Assembly (NCBI GenBank): GCA_964400735.1
Contig: CAYNVQ010000010.1
Coordinates: forward strand, 1-64,000
Direction of reading: 5' to 3'
Length of the DNA: 64,000 nucleotides
Origin: CAYNVQ01 sp964400735
GTDB taxonomy: Bacteria; Acidobacteriota; Aminicenantia; Aminicenantales; Aminicenantaceae
Shown: positions 1 through 7,925 of the stretch, in pieces
How the letters are laid out: every line of letters starts with the position of its first letter
Numbering within the stretch: position 1 is the first letter of the stretch
The notes under the pieces: model-generated
The model's input: only the letters and a program-made list of their open reading frames with translations
Database searches by the model: none
Told to the model about the DNA's origin: nothing
Translations under genes and position numbers: made by a program

Positions 1-48
1 AAAACCATAGCTTAGAAAATATCATGCAGTGTCCAAATCTTGCTGACG

Positions 49-870
49 TCAAATATCCAATGTTTGATAAATTATCTCATGGCGAAATGCACTATCTGTG
101 TTTATTCCATATTTATATTTGGGAGTTTTTATAAATTGACTGATTGTTCTAAAAGTTTCGAGCAAATTTCGCGTTCGTAGTCCCAGTGCAACAATTTCTT
201 TGGATGAAGTTCTATAAGGAAGTTTACAATGAATTTTTCTAAGAGTACATAATCTATTAAAGATAAGATTCACAAATTCTAACGCTAAAATCTCGTTTTT
301 TTTAAAACATGAACTCTTAAGCGGCTCTTTACAATAATTGCGCACCATCGGATCAGGATCTTCACATATCTTCAGAAGTCCAGAAAGAAATATTGTCGGT
401 TTTTTGCATCTGACAAAAATTTGACTTATTATCCTTGCCGCTTCCTCTCTAACAGCTAAACTTTCAGAGTTTAACTGATCTAATCTATCACTATAGATGG
501 TTATATTTTTTCTAGATTGACTAACTAACGCGAGTTTCCTATTCAAGTATGAAGAAAAAATTACTGCTAATAATAAAGATATACTAATCAATATAATTTT
601 CCAACACGAATTGAAAAATTTATTATTCAATAATTGATATTTATTCAGAATCCATGCTCTAAATCTTTCTTTGCTTCCAAATATAAGCAATATGATAATG
701 GAAGCCAATAAGGTAATTACCGGTATAAACCAAGGAATTTGTGTGCCTATGATATATCCAAGAAGGATAATTAAAATTAAAATTAGACCAGCAATAAAAA
801 TTAAGCCTAGAATTCTACAACTATTATTAAACCGACTATTTTTTGTTTTTACGTTCAATTGCTTACTCAA
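49..870 (-). CDS. Hypothetical membrane protein with three TM segments
   Basis: I do not recognise a named family. The 273-residue product has a short basic N-terminus, then hydrophobic stretches at about residues 18-40, 45-65 and 88-108, which suggests three membrane passes. The C-terminal ~150 residues are soluble. They include a short HEAT-like stretch (VREEAARI, then DPDPMVRNYC), in which an acidic turn is followed by a VR helix start. The start is a TTG codon with only a weak purine-rich site before it, so the N-terminus is uncertain. Base composition is very AT-rich, like the flanks. The neighbouring intergenic DNA gives no functional hint. Confidence 0.5.
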   Translation of the reverse strand: MSKQLNVKTKNSRFNNSCRILGLIFIAGLILILIILLGYIIGTQIPWFIPVITLLASIIILLIFGSKERFRAWILNKYQLLNNKFFNSCWKIILISISLLLAVIFSSYLNRKLALVSQSRKNITIYSDRLDQLNSESLAVREEAARIISQIFVRCKKPTIFLSGLLKICEDPDPMVRNYCKEPLKSSCFKKNEILALEFVNLIFNRLCTLRKIHCKLPYRTSSKEIVALGLRTRNLLETFRTISQFIKTPKYKYGINTDSAFRHEIIYQTLDI

Positions 871-932
871 TCCAATTCTTTATTCTAGATATTTGAGCAT
901 ATTAATTTCTTAAATAAGGCGAAAAAATTTCA

Positions 933-960
933 TTGTTCTTGTTCCTGGACTGCTTATACT
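933..960 (+). promoter_or_regulatory. Candidate sigma-70 promoter ahead of a 27-aa ORF
   Basis: TTGTTC at 933-938 and TATACT at 955-960 are separated by 16 bases. They sit about 30 bases before a short ORF that has its own GGAG site. Only the -10 matches well, so this is a modest candidate. Confidence 0.35.
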
Positions 961-991
961 GACATTAAAAGTCTAGAACAGGAGAAAACGT

Positions 992-1075
992 ATGTCAATG
1001 AAATCTAAACTTAGCGAAGTTTATTTGTACATGGAATCTTCTCGAAAATATCGAAGAGGCATTCTTAAAAAATGA
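992..1075 (+). CDS. Candidate small ORF, 27 residues
   Basis: ATG at 992 follows a GGAG ribosome-binding site at 981-984, itself downstream of a promoter-like TTGTTC/TATACT pair. The product is 27 residues and basic, ending RRGILKK, with no membrane segment. It could be a genuine small protein or the truncated 5' end of a lost gene, since nothing recognisable follows the TGA. I cannot assign a function. Confidence 0.25.
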   Translation: MSMKSKLSEVYLYMESSRKYRRGILKK

Positions 1076-1167
1076 ATTTTGGGAAATCAATTTCAACTAT
1101 AGCTCTAAAGAAATACTTTTTTATTTGATATTCTCCTTCCCAATTTTTCATTTCGTTTTATTCTCCA

Positions 1168-1443
1168 TTAAGCCCAATCAAAAACCCAATCCGGATATCT
1201 CTTGACCTTAATCCCTTTCGATCTTAACCACCTTTGAATTGTCCTTCTTGGCACACGAAGAAGCCGAGATGTAGCCCTGACCCCTATAGTTGCTGCTTTT
1301 TCAACAGCATATTCCTTCTGCTCCTGAGTGTAATGCGCTCCTTGAGGATTTAGATCTTGGAAATAAGACAACTGTTTACGGTTCTCTAATGCTATCCGCA
1401 ATCTGATCAGCGATCTTGTGCTTAATTTGTCTAATCTATTCAT
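1168..1443 (-). CDS. Small helix-turn-helix DNA-binding protein
   Basis: This 91-residue protein has a homeodomain-like / transposase-type HTH in its C-terminal half. The core runs from about residue 40: a TQEQKEYAVEKA helix, then GVRATSRLLRVPRRTIQRWLR, which reads as helix, turn and recognition helix. It ends in a short aromatic tail (DWVFDWA). A GGAGG site lies 5 bases before the ATG at 1443. HTH modules of this kind occur in first ORFs of insertion sequences and in stand-alone regulators. No second transposase ORF or terminal inverted repeat was seen here, so it may be an orphaned transposase fragment or a domesticated regulator. Confidence 0.55.
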   Translation of the reverse strand: MNRLDKLSTRSLIRLRIALENRKQLSYFQDLNPQGAHYTQEQKEYAVEKAATIGVRATSRLLRVPRRTIQRWLRSKGIKVKRYPDWVFDWA

Positions 1444-1565
1444 GCTGCCTCCAAATACATTGATATCTTCCCACGTGACAAATTAGGTTGATTAGTGCTA
1501 TCGCAATGGTAACACGGCTGAGAGACAAGATTGGGAATTCCCAGGGAAAAGCCACTTTTTCAGGC

Positions 1566-1639
1566 TGGCTAGGAAGCAGGGATTCGAATCCCGATTCCAT
1601 GATCCAGAGTCATGCGCCCTGCCATTAGATGATTTCCTA
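1566..1639 (-). pseudogene. Degenerate tRNA-Gln (CTG anticodon)
   Basis: On the minus strand a full-length cloverleaf can be drawn. It has a 5-bp anticodon stem CATGA/TCATG closing the loop CTCTGGA (anticodon CTG), a TTCGAAT T-loop, a D-arm with CTAATGGCAGG, and an encoded 3' CCA at 1566-1568. Three positions that should be G-C pairs are A-C mismatches: 7-66 in the acceptor, 10-25 in the D stem, and the normally invariant 53-61 in the T stem. All three fit G-to-A changes. The pattern suggests a decaying gene rather than a working tRNA, though a functional divergent tRNA is not excluded. Confidence 0.6.
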
Positions 1640-2020
1640 GCTAAGTTTTGATCTCCTCTCTGATGCATATTTCCAATAGTTCCCCTTGCCCTTGATAAGA
1701 TAGCGAGTGATGATCTTCCAAGCAGGTCTTTAAGCTCCTTCAGTAATAATTTCAGAGCTTTTCTTATATTTTTTAGGAAGGATGATATAGCAATATTCTC
1801 TCTAAAATATGCATGGGACAAATAACCACAAAATGAGGCCAAAATCAAGACAAAATGGGAAACTAGGCAATATTTTTAAGCCATTTTGGGATAATATTTG
1901 CGAATAACGAAAATAATTTTCCCATTTTTTCTTAAAACTCTCAAGTGGTTGATATTAAATGAGATTCAAAAATAAAAAGTTTACATAATAAGTATTAAGC
2001 GACTCAGTGAAATCATTGGT

Positions 2021-2100
2021 TCTTCAACCCGGCCACCTTCTTCCTCGCATCTTCCACCTCAGGTATACCAGGGTCGGCGTCCTTCCAGGGGAAGAGGAAT
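2021..2100 (-). pseudogene. Decayed C-terminal tail of a TPR/kinase-type gene
   Basis: Reading the minus strand gives FLFPWKDADPGIPEVEDAR followed by KKVAGLKNQ and a stop. This is the same tail motif (FLSLWK.ADP.IAEVEDAR..LAGLK) that I find in three other intergenic places in this window. It resembles the last TPR-linked segment of secreted or kinase TPR proteins common in this kind of genome (family memory, not a search). There is no start codon or upstream ORF, so only the 3' end of a gene survives. Confidence 0.5.
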
Positions 2101-2199
2101 ATTCACTAGGAGGCATGATGTCACAGCAATTCGCCGAGCAGTTTAGGAGTATAAGGCCAGAAAACTAACTTATTGGCTGGACCAGTTTTTGGGTAAGGG

Positions 2200-2330
2200 T
2201 CCATGTACAGAAAATGCTGAAAACTATTGAAATTATGGTAAAGGGATTGAAAAGGAGATCAATTGTGAGTCGCTGATCTGGTATTATTATATCTCTGGTG
2301 AATCCAAGGCCTTATAAATTCTGGGAGGCA
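2200..2330. repeat. Dispersed repeat, copy F (diverged, no tRNA half)
   Basis: Aligns by eye to the other copies: AAAATGCTGAAAA, then GGATTGAAAAGGAG, GTGAGTCGCTGAT, and GGTGAATCCAAGGCCTTATAAAT. It lacks the tRNA 5' half that ends copies A, B, C and E, and is the most diverged copy. Confidence 0.55.
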
Positions 2331-2353
2331 TTGTTTTGTAGCTGCACGATTCC

Positions 2354-3886
2354 CTACAATGTGGTTTGCTTCTTGAGATATGCATTAGGATCGTGCTCGA
2401 GCGCTCCCTGAGGGAGGAACGCCCATAACGGCCCCAGATCCTGTTTCACACGTTCATGGTAGAAGCTCGGAATCTCGGTCGTTTCACCCTCGAAAAATCG
2501 TCGCAAATTGACATCGGTGGCGAGCATCTTACGGATCATTCTTTGATACTTTAACCGTCCGAATCCTTCCGACGACACTGCGCTCAACACATTCATCCAG
2601 CCCGGAATTGTGGAGCCCTGGGCGGCAAGCCGGCGGCGGATACTCCGCCACGAGAAGGAAGACCTCAAGAGATCGATGATGTGGTCGTACAGCTCAATCC
2701 AGATATAATTCAAAGGCCGTACGTTCATGGCCTGGAAGTTGTTTAGAAAGTGGAACGGGAAGGGAAGGACCCGTCCTGCTCGCTGCAATTCAAGGTTGAA
2801 AGGTGCCGCTTCGCCGAACGCAGTCAACAGGCTGAAGCCCGGGAATGCGCCAGGCACAAGTTCCAAGAACAGTTTAGTGAGCTCAAAAGGTTCGGCTCCC
2901 TGGTCCGTATCAAGGCCGAGGATGAAATTCGCCCGGACGTAGGGAATGTACCGAAGGATAACGTTCATATGTTCAGCCACATAACGGACTTTCTTCTCGC
3001 CCATCCGTGTTCCCGATTTCGACTTGTTGCAGAGGTCGAACCACGATTCTATGCCAGGCAGGATGGCCTTGAATCCGTTTCGCTGCAATCTCCGCAGTCG
3101 AGACTCGGAAAGCAGAGAAAGACTGCTTTCCGCGACGAAGTCGATACTGTTTGGTGGCACGGCCTCTTCTATGGCGTCCATGCATTCATCAAATTGAACG
3201 CCGAAGTTGGGATCGTGCCATCCTGCCCGTGGACGCTTCATCTTCTTCAACAGAAAACGTAGATCTGCCTTCATCTGCTCGAAGTCGAGCGGGCAGAAAT
3301 CGACGTCGGAGTCGATGCAGAAGCTGCAGGTGTATGGACAACCAAGACTCCCTATGAGCGGGACGAACTTGATAGCTGGGGCCTTTCTGATCGTCGGCTC
3401 GATGAATTCCCATCGCTCCTCAACGCTTGACATTTCGTTGGGTTGCTGTTTCGCAGTGAGATGGACTCCAAGGGGCCTTTGCGGCGCATAATCTTGAAGA
3501 AGGTCGAGTAGGAGCTGTTTGTCGGTAAATCCGAGGACATAATCGAAGTATTTACAGGCATCTTCCGGATAGCACCGCGCGTGCGGTCCTCCAAGCACGG
3601 TCACCGCGCCGCGCTGCCTGAACAAATTGCTGAGTGCGTAGGATAGCTGCGCAGCCTGGGTAAAGGCACCAATAAAGACAAGATCGATGTCGGCCGGCAG
3701 CTCCTCTAAAATATTCTCAGACCCAGTGTAACAAACAAACTTAACGTCGTGACCAGCTTGCTTGCACCACACCGCAATGACTTGGGGCATGATGCTTGCA
3801 AGGTTGGGGTGCATGATCCTGGCGTAGAGGGCTCGAGTAGGTCCCTTTGTCACAAGGTCAAGGATAGCGATTCTTTGTTTGCGCAC
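2354..3886 (-). CDS. B12-binding-domain radical SAM protein
   Basis: A 510-residue radical SAM enzyme. The first ~140 residues have the Rossmann-like cobalamin-binding fold usual for this class (ADIDLVFIGAF, then TVLGGPHARCYP), without an obvious DxHxxG cobalamin ligand motif. The iron-sulfur motif CxxxCxxC is C183-P-Y-T-C187-S-F-C190. A TIM-barrel half with GIESW and NFILGLDTD follows, then a C-terminal extension. Such enzymes cleave S-adenosylmethionine to drive methyl transfers or rearrangements; the substrate cannot be read from sequence. The gene is clearly more G+C-rich than its AT-rich flanks and stands alone, which hints at horizontal acquisition. Confidence 0.85.
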   Translation of the reverse strand: MRKQRIAILDLVTKGPTRALYARIMHPNLASIMPQVIAVWCKQAGHDVKFVCYTGSENILEELPADIDLVFIGAFTQAAQLSYALSNLFRQRGAVTVLGGPHARCYPEDACKYFDYVLGFTDKQLLLDLLQDYAPQRPLGVHLTAKQQPNEMSSVEERWEFIEPTIRKAPAIKFVPLIGSLGCPYTCSFCIDSDVDFCPLDFEQMKADLRFLLKKMKRPRAGWHDPNFGVQFDECMDAIEEAVPPNSIDFVAESSLSLLSESRLRRLQRNGFKAILPGIESWFDLCNKSKSGTRMGEKKVRYVAEHMNVILRYIPYVRANFILGLDTDQGAEPFELTKLFLELVPGAFPGFSLLTAFGEAAPFNLELQRAGRVLPFPFHFLNNFQAMNVRPLNYIWIELYDHIIDLLRSSFSWRSIRRRLAAQGSTIPGWMNVLSAVSSEGFGRLKYQRMIRKMLATDVNLRRFFEGETTEIPSFYHERVKQDLGPLWAFLPQGALEHDPNAYLKKQTTL

Positions 3887-4365
3887 GGATATTTCTTTTG
3901 GAATTGCTGATGGGAAGTTTATATCACAGAAAAAATTTCAATTCAAATATGTAGCAACATGGATTGAAAATCGTTGAAAATATAATAATGGAACTGAAAA
4001 ATTTAAGGATCAGAAAAATCTAGGCGGAGCCACAGATCTTTTTCTTTTAATTATGTCTTTCCTTCTTTCCTTTTTGCTTTTCTTCTTTTTTCTCTTTTTT
4101 CTCTCTTTTCAATCTGTCTCTCTTTTCTCTTGCGTTCTTCTATCCTATGTTTTTTTGTTTGTTTTTTTTTCATTTGCCCTTTTCCATAGCTGGATTATGT
4201 AATCCCAAGGCTACATTTAAGTCTTGCACTATATCTCTAGACTCTCTAGTGCTATCAAGTCTGACCTTGTCCTTTGCTCTTTATCCCTGCCAAATTGAGC
4301 CCAGAAGAGAACTGGGGCAAATGTAAATAAACACCAATAGATATCATATCTCTACGCTGACCAAA
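3887..4365. other. Intergenic, long T/C-rich tract
   Basis: No gene seen. Positions about 4035-4180 are a nearly pure pyrimidine run on the plus strand (blocks of CTTTCC, TTCTTTTTT and TCTC). The rest is ordinary AT-rich spacer. Confidence 0.5.
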
Positions 4366-4602
4366 TTACTTTTTTTCGATTAACTCTAGAGTAAATCTCT
4401 TTTTCAGCTTCATTCCAGCAGCACCGAGAATAACTCTGATGGCTTGAGCATGGCTCCCCTGTTTTCCAATAATCTTGCCTACATCTTCAGGGGCAACCTT
4501 TAATTCAATGATAGAGCTCTGTTCCCCGTCCAATTGGGAAACCTGAACCTTTTCCGGATTGTCCACTAATGATTTGGCAATCAATTCAATGAGTTCTTTC
4601 AC
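4366..4602 (-). CDS. khpA: KH-domain RNA-binding protein KhpA
   Basis: A 78-residue single KH domain with the RNA-binding GxxG loop in GKIIGKQG at about residues 42-49, between the two core helices; the length is typical of KhpA (YlqC). In other bacteria KhpA with KhpB binds many transcripts and affects cell-wall growth. It is usually encoded between rpsP and rimM. Here that context is absent and the gene instead lies 67 bases downstream of an rpoD-type gene on the same strand, so it may be a relocated gene or a second copy. Confidence 0.85.
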   Translation of the reverse strand: MKELIELIAKSLVDNPEKVQVSQLDGEQSSIIELKVAPEDVGKIIGKQGSHAQAIRVILGAAGMKLKKRFTLELIEKK

Positions 4603-4669
4603 AGTAACCTTCTTTAAACCTTAAATGGCAATCCATGAGTGTTAAGTATTTGGAATAAAGTATTTATTT

Positions 4670-6271
4670 TCAATAGCCACTTATAAAAGACTTGAGTTTT
4701 CGACTACAACTTGGCCGCCTCAATTTCCTCAAGGCTTTCTCTTCGATTTGTCTGATTCTCTCCCGCGTAACTTTGAATTGCTGACCAACCTCTTCAAGGG
4801 TATGTTCATTACCGTCTCCTAATCCAAATCTCATTTTTAAAATATTTGCTTCTCTACGGGTGTGGTTTTTCAATGCTTCTTCAATTTTTTCTCTCAAATT
4901 AATTTGAATAACTGTATCTGGAGGAGAGGGAATGGCTTTATCTTCGATAAAATCGCCAAGGTGGCTGTTCTCTTCTTCCCCAATAGGTGTTTCAAGAGAG
5001 AAAGGCACTTGGGAGATTTTCATTATTTTATGTACTTTATAGATTGGTAGATCCATCTTTTCCGCAATCTCTTCACGTGTGGGTTCTCTACCTTTTTCCT
5101 GGACAAGGCTTCTTGATACTCTATTTAACTTGTTTATGATTTCATTCATATGAACAGGAATTCTTATCGTCCTTGCCTGGTCAGCAATCGCACGTGTTAT
5201 GGCCTGCCTTATCCACCAATGTGCATAAGTTGAAAATTTATACCCTCTTTTATATTCAAATTTATCCACTGCTGTTATTAGGCCCATGTTTCCTTCCTGA
5301 ATTAAATCAAGAAACTGGAGTCCGTAGTTGCTGTACTTTTTGGCAATGGAAACCACTAATCTTAAGTTAGCTGTGATAAGCTCTTTTTTCGCTTGATCGC
5401 TGATTTTCTTTCCTTTAGAGATGACACAAAGTGTTCTTCTTAAACCGTAGGAATCAAGTCCGATCTCTTTCTGAAATTGCCTCAGAAGCTTGTTGATTTC
5501 TCGAATTTTCTTTTTCGGTTTCTCTTTTTCTTTTTTAGTTGCGTCTCGAGAAATTGATTTATTCAGCTTTCCTTTTGTTTCTTCTATTTTGTCTATAACT
5601 TTAAGTTTATTCTTGAGATCCTCAATAATCATTTCTCTGAATCTATCCCGGAGATTAAGTCCTCTGACGAGATGGCTCACGTTGACTATGAGACGCTTTC
5701 GGGTGAAATTATTTTTATTTCTCGAAGGGACGCTCTCCAGCCGGGAATTTATCTCTCTGATTTTCTTGAATTTATCCGTAATATCTGATATTTTTTCTTC
5801 CAGGTTTTCTTTTGCGTTATTATTCTTGCTAGAGTCGAAAATTCTCTCAACAATTTCCGGCTCTTCCTTTATCTTCTCCTCTAATAAGAGAACCTTTGTA
5901 AGGACAAATCGTGTTTTGGAAATTGCCTTGATTATAGTCTTTTCGCCTCTTTCAATTTCCCTTGCAATAGCTAACTCTTCATCCCGTTTTAAGAGCGGGA
6001 TATTGCCCATATCCTTAAAATAGAGCTTCACAGGATCGGTGGTTTTTTCCAGATTCTTGTAAGAAACAAAGTCGCTTTTTTCTTTTTTAGGAAGAATTTT
6101 TCTGTTTTTATTGATTATTTTTATCCCATGGTGATCCACAGAGCTTAGAAAATCATTAAAACTCTCTTCAGTATTCAAAGCATCTTGCATGGATTTCTCT
6201 ATTCCTTCAAAAAAAAGATATCCTTGGTTTTTTCCTTTTAAAATGAACTGATGAGTTTTGCCTTTTTCCAT
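4670..6271 (-). CDS. rpoD: RNA polymerase sigma factor, RpoD/SigA type
   Basis: A 533-residue group 1-like sigma-70. Region 1.2 is at about 79-110 (DPVKLYFKDMGNIPLL), followed by a long charged non-conserved region to about 290. Regions 2.1-2.4 at 297-370 include the -10 recognition helix and the TYAHWWIRQAITRAI core; region 3 is at 376-455. Region 4 at 465-520 carries the -35 HTH (TLEEVGQQFKVTRERIRQIE). Region 1.1 is short. The non-conserved insert is lysine/glutamate-rich. TTGACA/TATAAT-like promoters elsewhere in the window fit this type of factor. Whether this is the main housekeeping copy cannot be decided from one window. Confidence 0.93.
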   Translation of the reverse strand: MEKGKTHQFILKGKNQGYLFFEGIEKSMQDALNTEESFNDFLSSVDHHGIKIINKNRKILPKKEKSDFVSYKNLEKTTDPVKLYFKDMGNIPLLKRDEELAIAREIERGEKTIIKAISKTRFVLTKVLLLEEKIKEEPEIVERIFDSSKNNNAKENLEEKISDITDKFKKIREINSRLESVPSRNKNNFTRKRLIVNVSHLVRGLNLRDRFREMIIEDLKNKLKVIDKIEETKGKLNKSISRDATKKEKEKPKKKIREINKLLRQFQKEIGLDSYGLRRTLCVISKGKKISDQAKKELITANLRLVVSIAKKYSNYGLQFLDLIQEGNMGLITAVDKFEYKRGYKFSTYAHWWIRQAITRAIADQARTIRIPVHMNEIINKLNRVSRSLVQEKGREPTREEIAEKMDLPIYKVHKIMKISQVPFSLETPIGEEENSHLGDFIEDKAIPSPPDTVIQINLREKIEEALKNHTRREANILKMRFGLGDGNEHTLEEVGQQFKVTRERIRQIEEKALRKLRRPSCSRKLKSFISGY

Positions 6272-6577
6272 ATTTATTTCATATCTCTTATCTTTTCATT
6301 CATAATTCATTTTATGAATTTAATAGTAGAATAAAACACCTTACATTCCACTTAGGATCTCTCTCCATTTCAAGGGAGGCTGGTAATTGAGCTCCATGTT
6401 GCCAGCAAACAATCACGAAGATAAATTAGGCATCTTTCAAGCAGAATTTTCCCTTTTTTTGAGCGGAATAATAAGTATATTTACGAATTTTTAGATACAA
6501 ATGGGCAAACCAAGCGATCTCTAAATATGCTTTAATGCAAAATATTATTATGGCTTTAAAAATCCAAGTGCCGCTTA

Positions 6578-6859
6578 TCAAAAGCGCCTTTTACCTCCAA
6601 ATCCACCTCGGGGGTCGTCACGAGGGCGAGCCTCGTTGACCTTAAGAGTGCGTCCTCTCAAGTCTTTGCCATCAAGCCCGGAAATAGCGGACTTTGCTTC
6701 TTGATGGTTGGGCATCTCCACAAATCCGAATCCCCTCGAATCGCCGGTATACTTATCCGTGATGATCTTAACGGATGTGACCTGCCCGAACGGTTCGAAA
6801 GCTTGTCGCAAATCGTCTTCAGTGGCCTCCCGTAATAAATTGCCTACATAAATATTCAT
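6578..6859 (-). CDS. RRM-type RNA-binding protein
   Basis: A 93-residue single RNA recognition motif protein of the glycine-rich bacterial (Rbp) type. RNP2 is IYVGNL at residues 3-8 and RNP1 is RGFGFVEM at about 42-49, both with the aromatic residues that stack on RNA. A short Arg/Gly tail (RDDPRGGFGGKRRF) follows. In cyanobacteria and others such proteins act on mRNA localisation or cold response; the role here is unknown. The start ATG at 6859 is followed directly by the conserved NIYVGNL, so the N-terminus is secure. Confidence 0.9.
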   Translation of the reverse strand: MNIYVGNLLREATEDDLRQAFEPFGQVTSVKIITDKYTGDSRGFGFVEMPNHQEAKSAISGLDGKDLRGRTLKVNEARPRDDPRGGFGGKRRF

Positions 6860-7045
6860 TCTGACTTCCTTTTAACATTGGAGTTTCCGTAAAGGGGGGA
6901 TTTTGTGTTTGCTTGTTGAAATTTTCCCTGATCCCTTATGATTTCGGCCTGTTCTTGCTAATGGACAGGTCTTTTCAACGCAAAAAATAATAGCACATTA
7001 CTGACATCCCGTCAATTAGTTGAATGTCATGAGACTTATTCATAG

Positions 7046-7234
7046 ACTTATCCCCATGTGCCATAGGTGTGACAAAAAATGCTGAAAATTGCTGAAATTT
7101 AGGTATTAGGATTGAAAGGAGGATTAAAGGTAAGTGGCTGATAATATTGATATTTTAGGTGAAATCAATAGCTTACAAATCGCTCGATTCATAGACTTGC
7201 GAACGCCGCGCTCTCCCAACTGAGCTAACCGCCC
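7046..7234. repeat. Dispersed repeat, copy A, ending in tRNA-Ala 5' half
   Basis: The body runs from about 7046 (CTTATCCCCATGTGCC) through TGCTGAAAATTGCTGAAA, GGATTGAAAGGAGG and GTGAAATCAATAGCTTAC. On the minus strand it begins with 38 nt (7197-7234) that are positions 1-38 of a tRNA: acceptor GGGCGGT, TA, D-arm GCTC..GAGC, stem CGGCG and loop TTCGCAA (CGC, Ala-type). The 3' half of the anticodon stem is missing. Confidence 0.8.
7197..7234 (-). pseudogene. tRNA-Ala(CGC) 5' half
   Basis: Positions 1-38 of a canonical tRNA, ending right after the anticodon loop TTCGCAA. The next bases (GTCTATG) cannot pair with stem CGGCG. This is part of repeat copy A. Confidence 0.75.
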
Positions 7235-7526
7235 ACGTGGTCGAGAAACATAAGAGATGAACCTAAAGAATGTACCATTTTGAGGGAATTTTTTCTAGTG
7301 ACTTCTCTTCCCATAGACTAATTCCATTAATAAAATGCCGATTTCGGTAATGAGCCAACGCAAAAATGTATCCTTCAAAGGCTTTCTTTGATGAGATCTC
7401 TAAATCTAATGAGCAGTTCACACTTTTCTTGAAGGATTTCCGGATTTTGAGTCCAGCGCACCCGGGCATCTTCAGAAAATATTAAATATTCCTCTGTGAA
7501 ATTATTAAAAGAAAACCATTTTCAAT

Positions 7527-7560
7527 TTGACACATTAATACTAAAATGCGTATACTAAAA
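7527..7560 (+). promoter_or_regulatory. Sigma-70 promoter with tandem ATACTAAAA boxes
   Basis: TTGACA (7527-7532) and TATACT (7551-7556) lie 18 bases apart, 31 bases before the PadR start. ATACTAAAA occurs twice (7538-7546 and 7552-7560), 14 bp start to start, and the second copy overlaps the -10. These are plausible PadR binding half-sites for autorepression. Confidence 0.75.
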
Positions 7561-7586
7561 ACTGAAAGTAAAATTGAGGTGTAAAC

Positions 7587-7925
7587 ATGAAATGGCTCAC
7601 AAGAATCGAAGAGATCATGCTCCTTGCCATATGGAAACTTAAAGACCAAGCCTACGGGATCGCCATCCGGGAGCAGGTGGAGAAAGATACGGGAGTCAAA
7701 TGGCTTTCCGGCGCCATATATGTCCCTCTCAGCCGTCTCAAGGCCTCGGGCTACGTCAAAACCCGGAAAGCAGGGAGGTCCGCCGAACTGGGAGGACGGC
7801 CGCGTGTCTATTATACCCTTTCACCCCTGGGCATGAAGAAGCTGATATCCCTCCAGACCATGAATAAAACGCTATGGGCGGATGTCCCGGACTTGAAGCT
7901 TGAAAATTTGAAGAATCGTTTATGA
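7587..7925 (+). CDS. PadR family transcriptional regulator
   Basis: A 112-residue PadR winged-helix protein. It opens with TRIEEIMLLAIWKLKDQAYG, continues through the recognition helix (WLSGAIYVPLSRLKASGYV) and the wing (GRPRVYYTLSPLGMKKL), and ends with a short C-terminal helix for dimerisation. PadR proteins are usually repressors released by a ligand or by a partner. The stop overlaps the start of the permease by four bases (ATGA), so the two are translationally coupled. The promoter just upstream is near-consensus and carries tandem boxes that the protein itself may bind. Confidence 0.92.
   Translation: MKWLTRIEEIMLLAIWKLKDQAYGIAIREQVEKDTGVKWLSGAIYVPLSRLKASGYVKTRKAGRSAELGGRPRVYYTLSPLGMKKLISLQTMNKTLWADVPDLKLENLKNRL

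Larger units (their letters stand above)
1444..2353. other. 910-bp region with tRNA, TPR-gene and repeat remnants
   Basis: No convincing protein-coding gene. It holds the degenerate tRNA-Gln (1566-1639), a decayed TPR-protein tail (2021-2100) and a diverged copy of the dispersed repeat (2200-2330), separated by AT-rich sequence without recognisable features. Confidence 0.6.
6860..7586. other. Intergenic with repeat copy A and a promoter
   Basis: Holds the RRM leader, repeat copy A (7046-7234) and the promoter of the following PadR gene. A 68-residue minus-strand reading frame at 7263-7469 has no family signature, and I do not call it. Confidence 0.5.

Noticed and set aside
1498..1848. 116-residue minus-strand reading frame
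   Set aside because: It runs straight through the tRNA-Gln-like sequence and shows no family signature.
2750..3262. 170-residue plus-strand frame opposite the radical SAM gene
   Set aside because: Shadow of a well-supported gene on the other strand; several overlapping frames appear here because of its higher G+C content.
4035..4180. Pyrimidine tract as a regulatory or repeat array
   Set aside because: Low-complexity T/C run without a regular period or paired structure.
7197..7234. Functional tRNA-Ala gene
   Set aside because: The sequence after the anticodon loop cannot form the second half of the anticodon stem, T arm or acceptor, at any of the four copies.
7263..7469. 68-residue minus-strand frame next to repeat copy A
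   Set aside because: No family resemblance and unclear ribosome site; may be chance.
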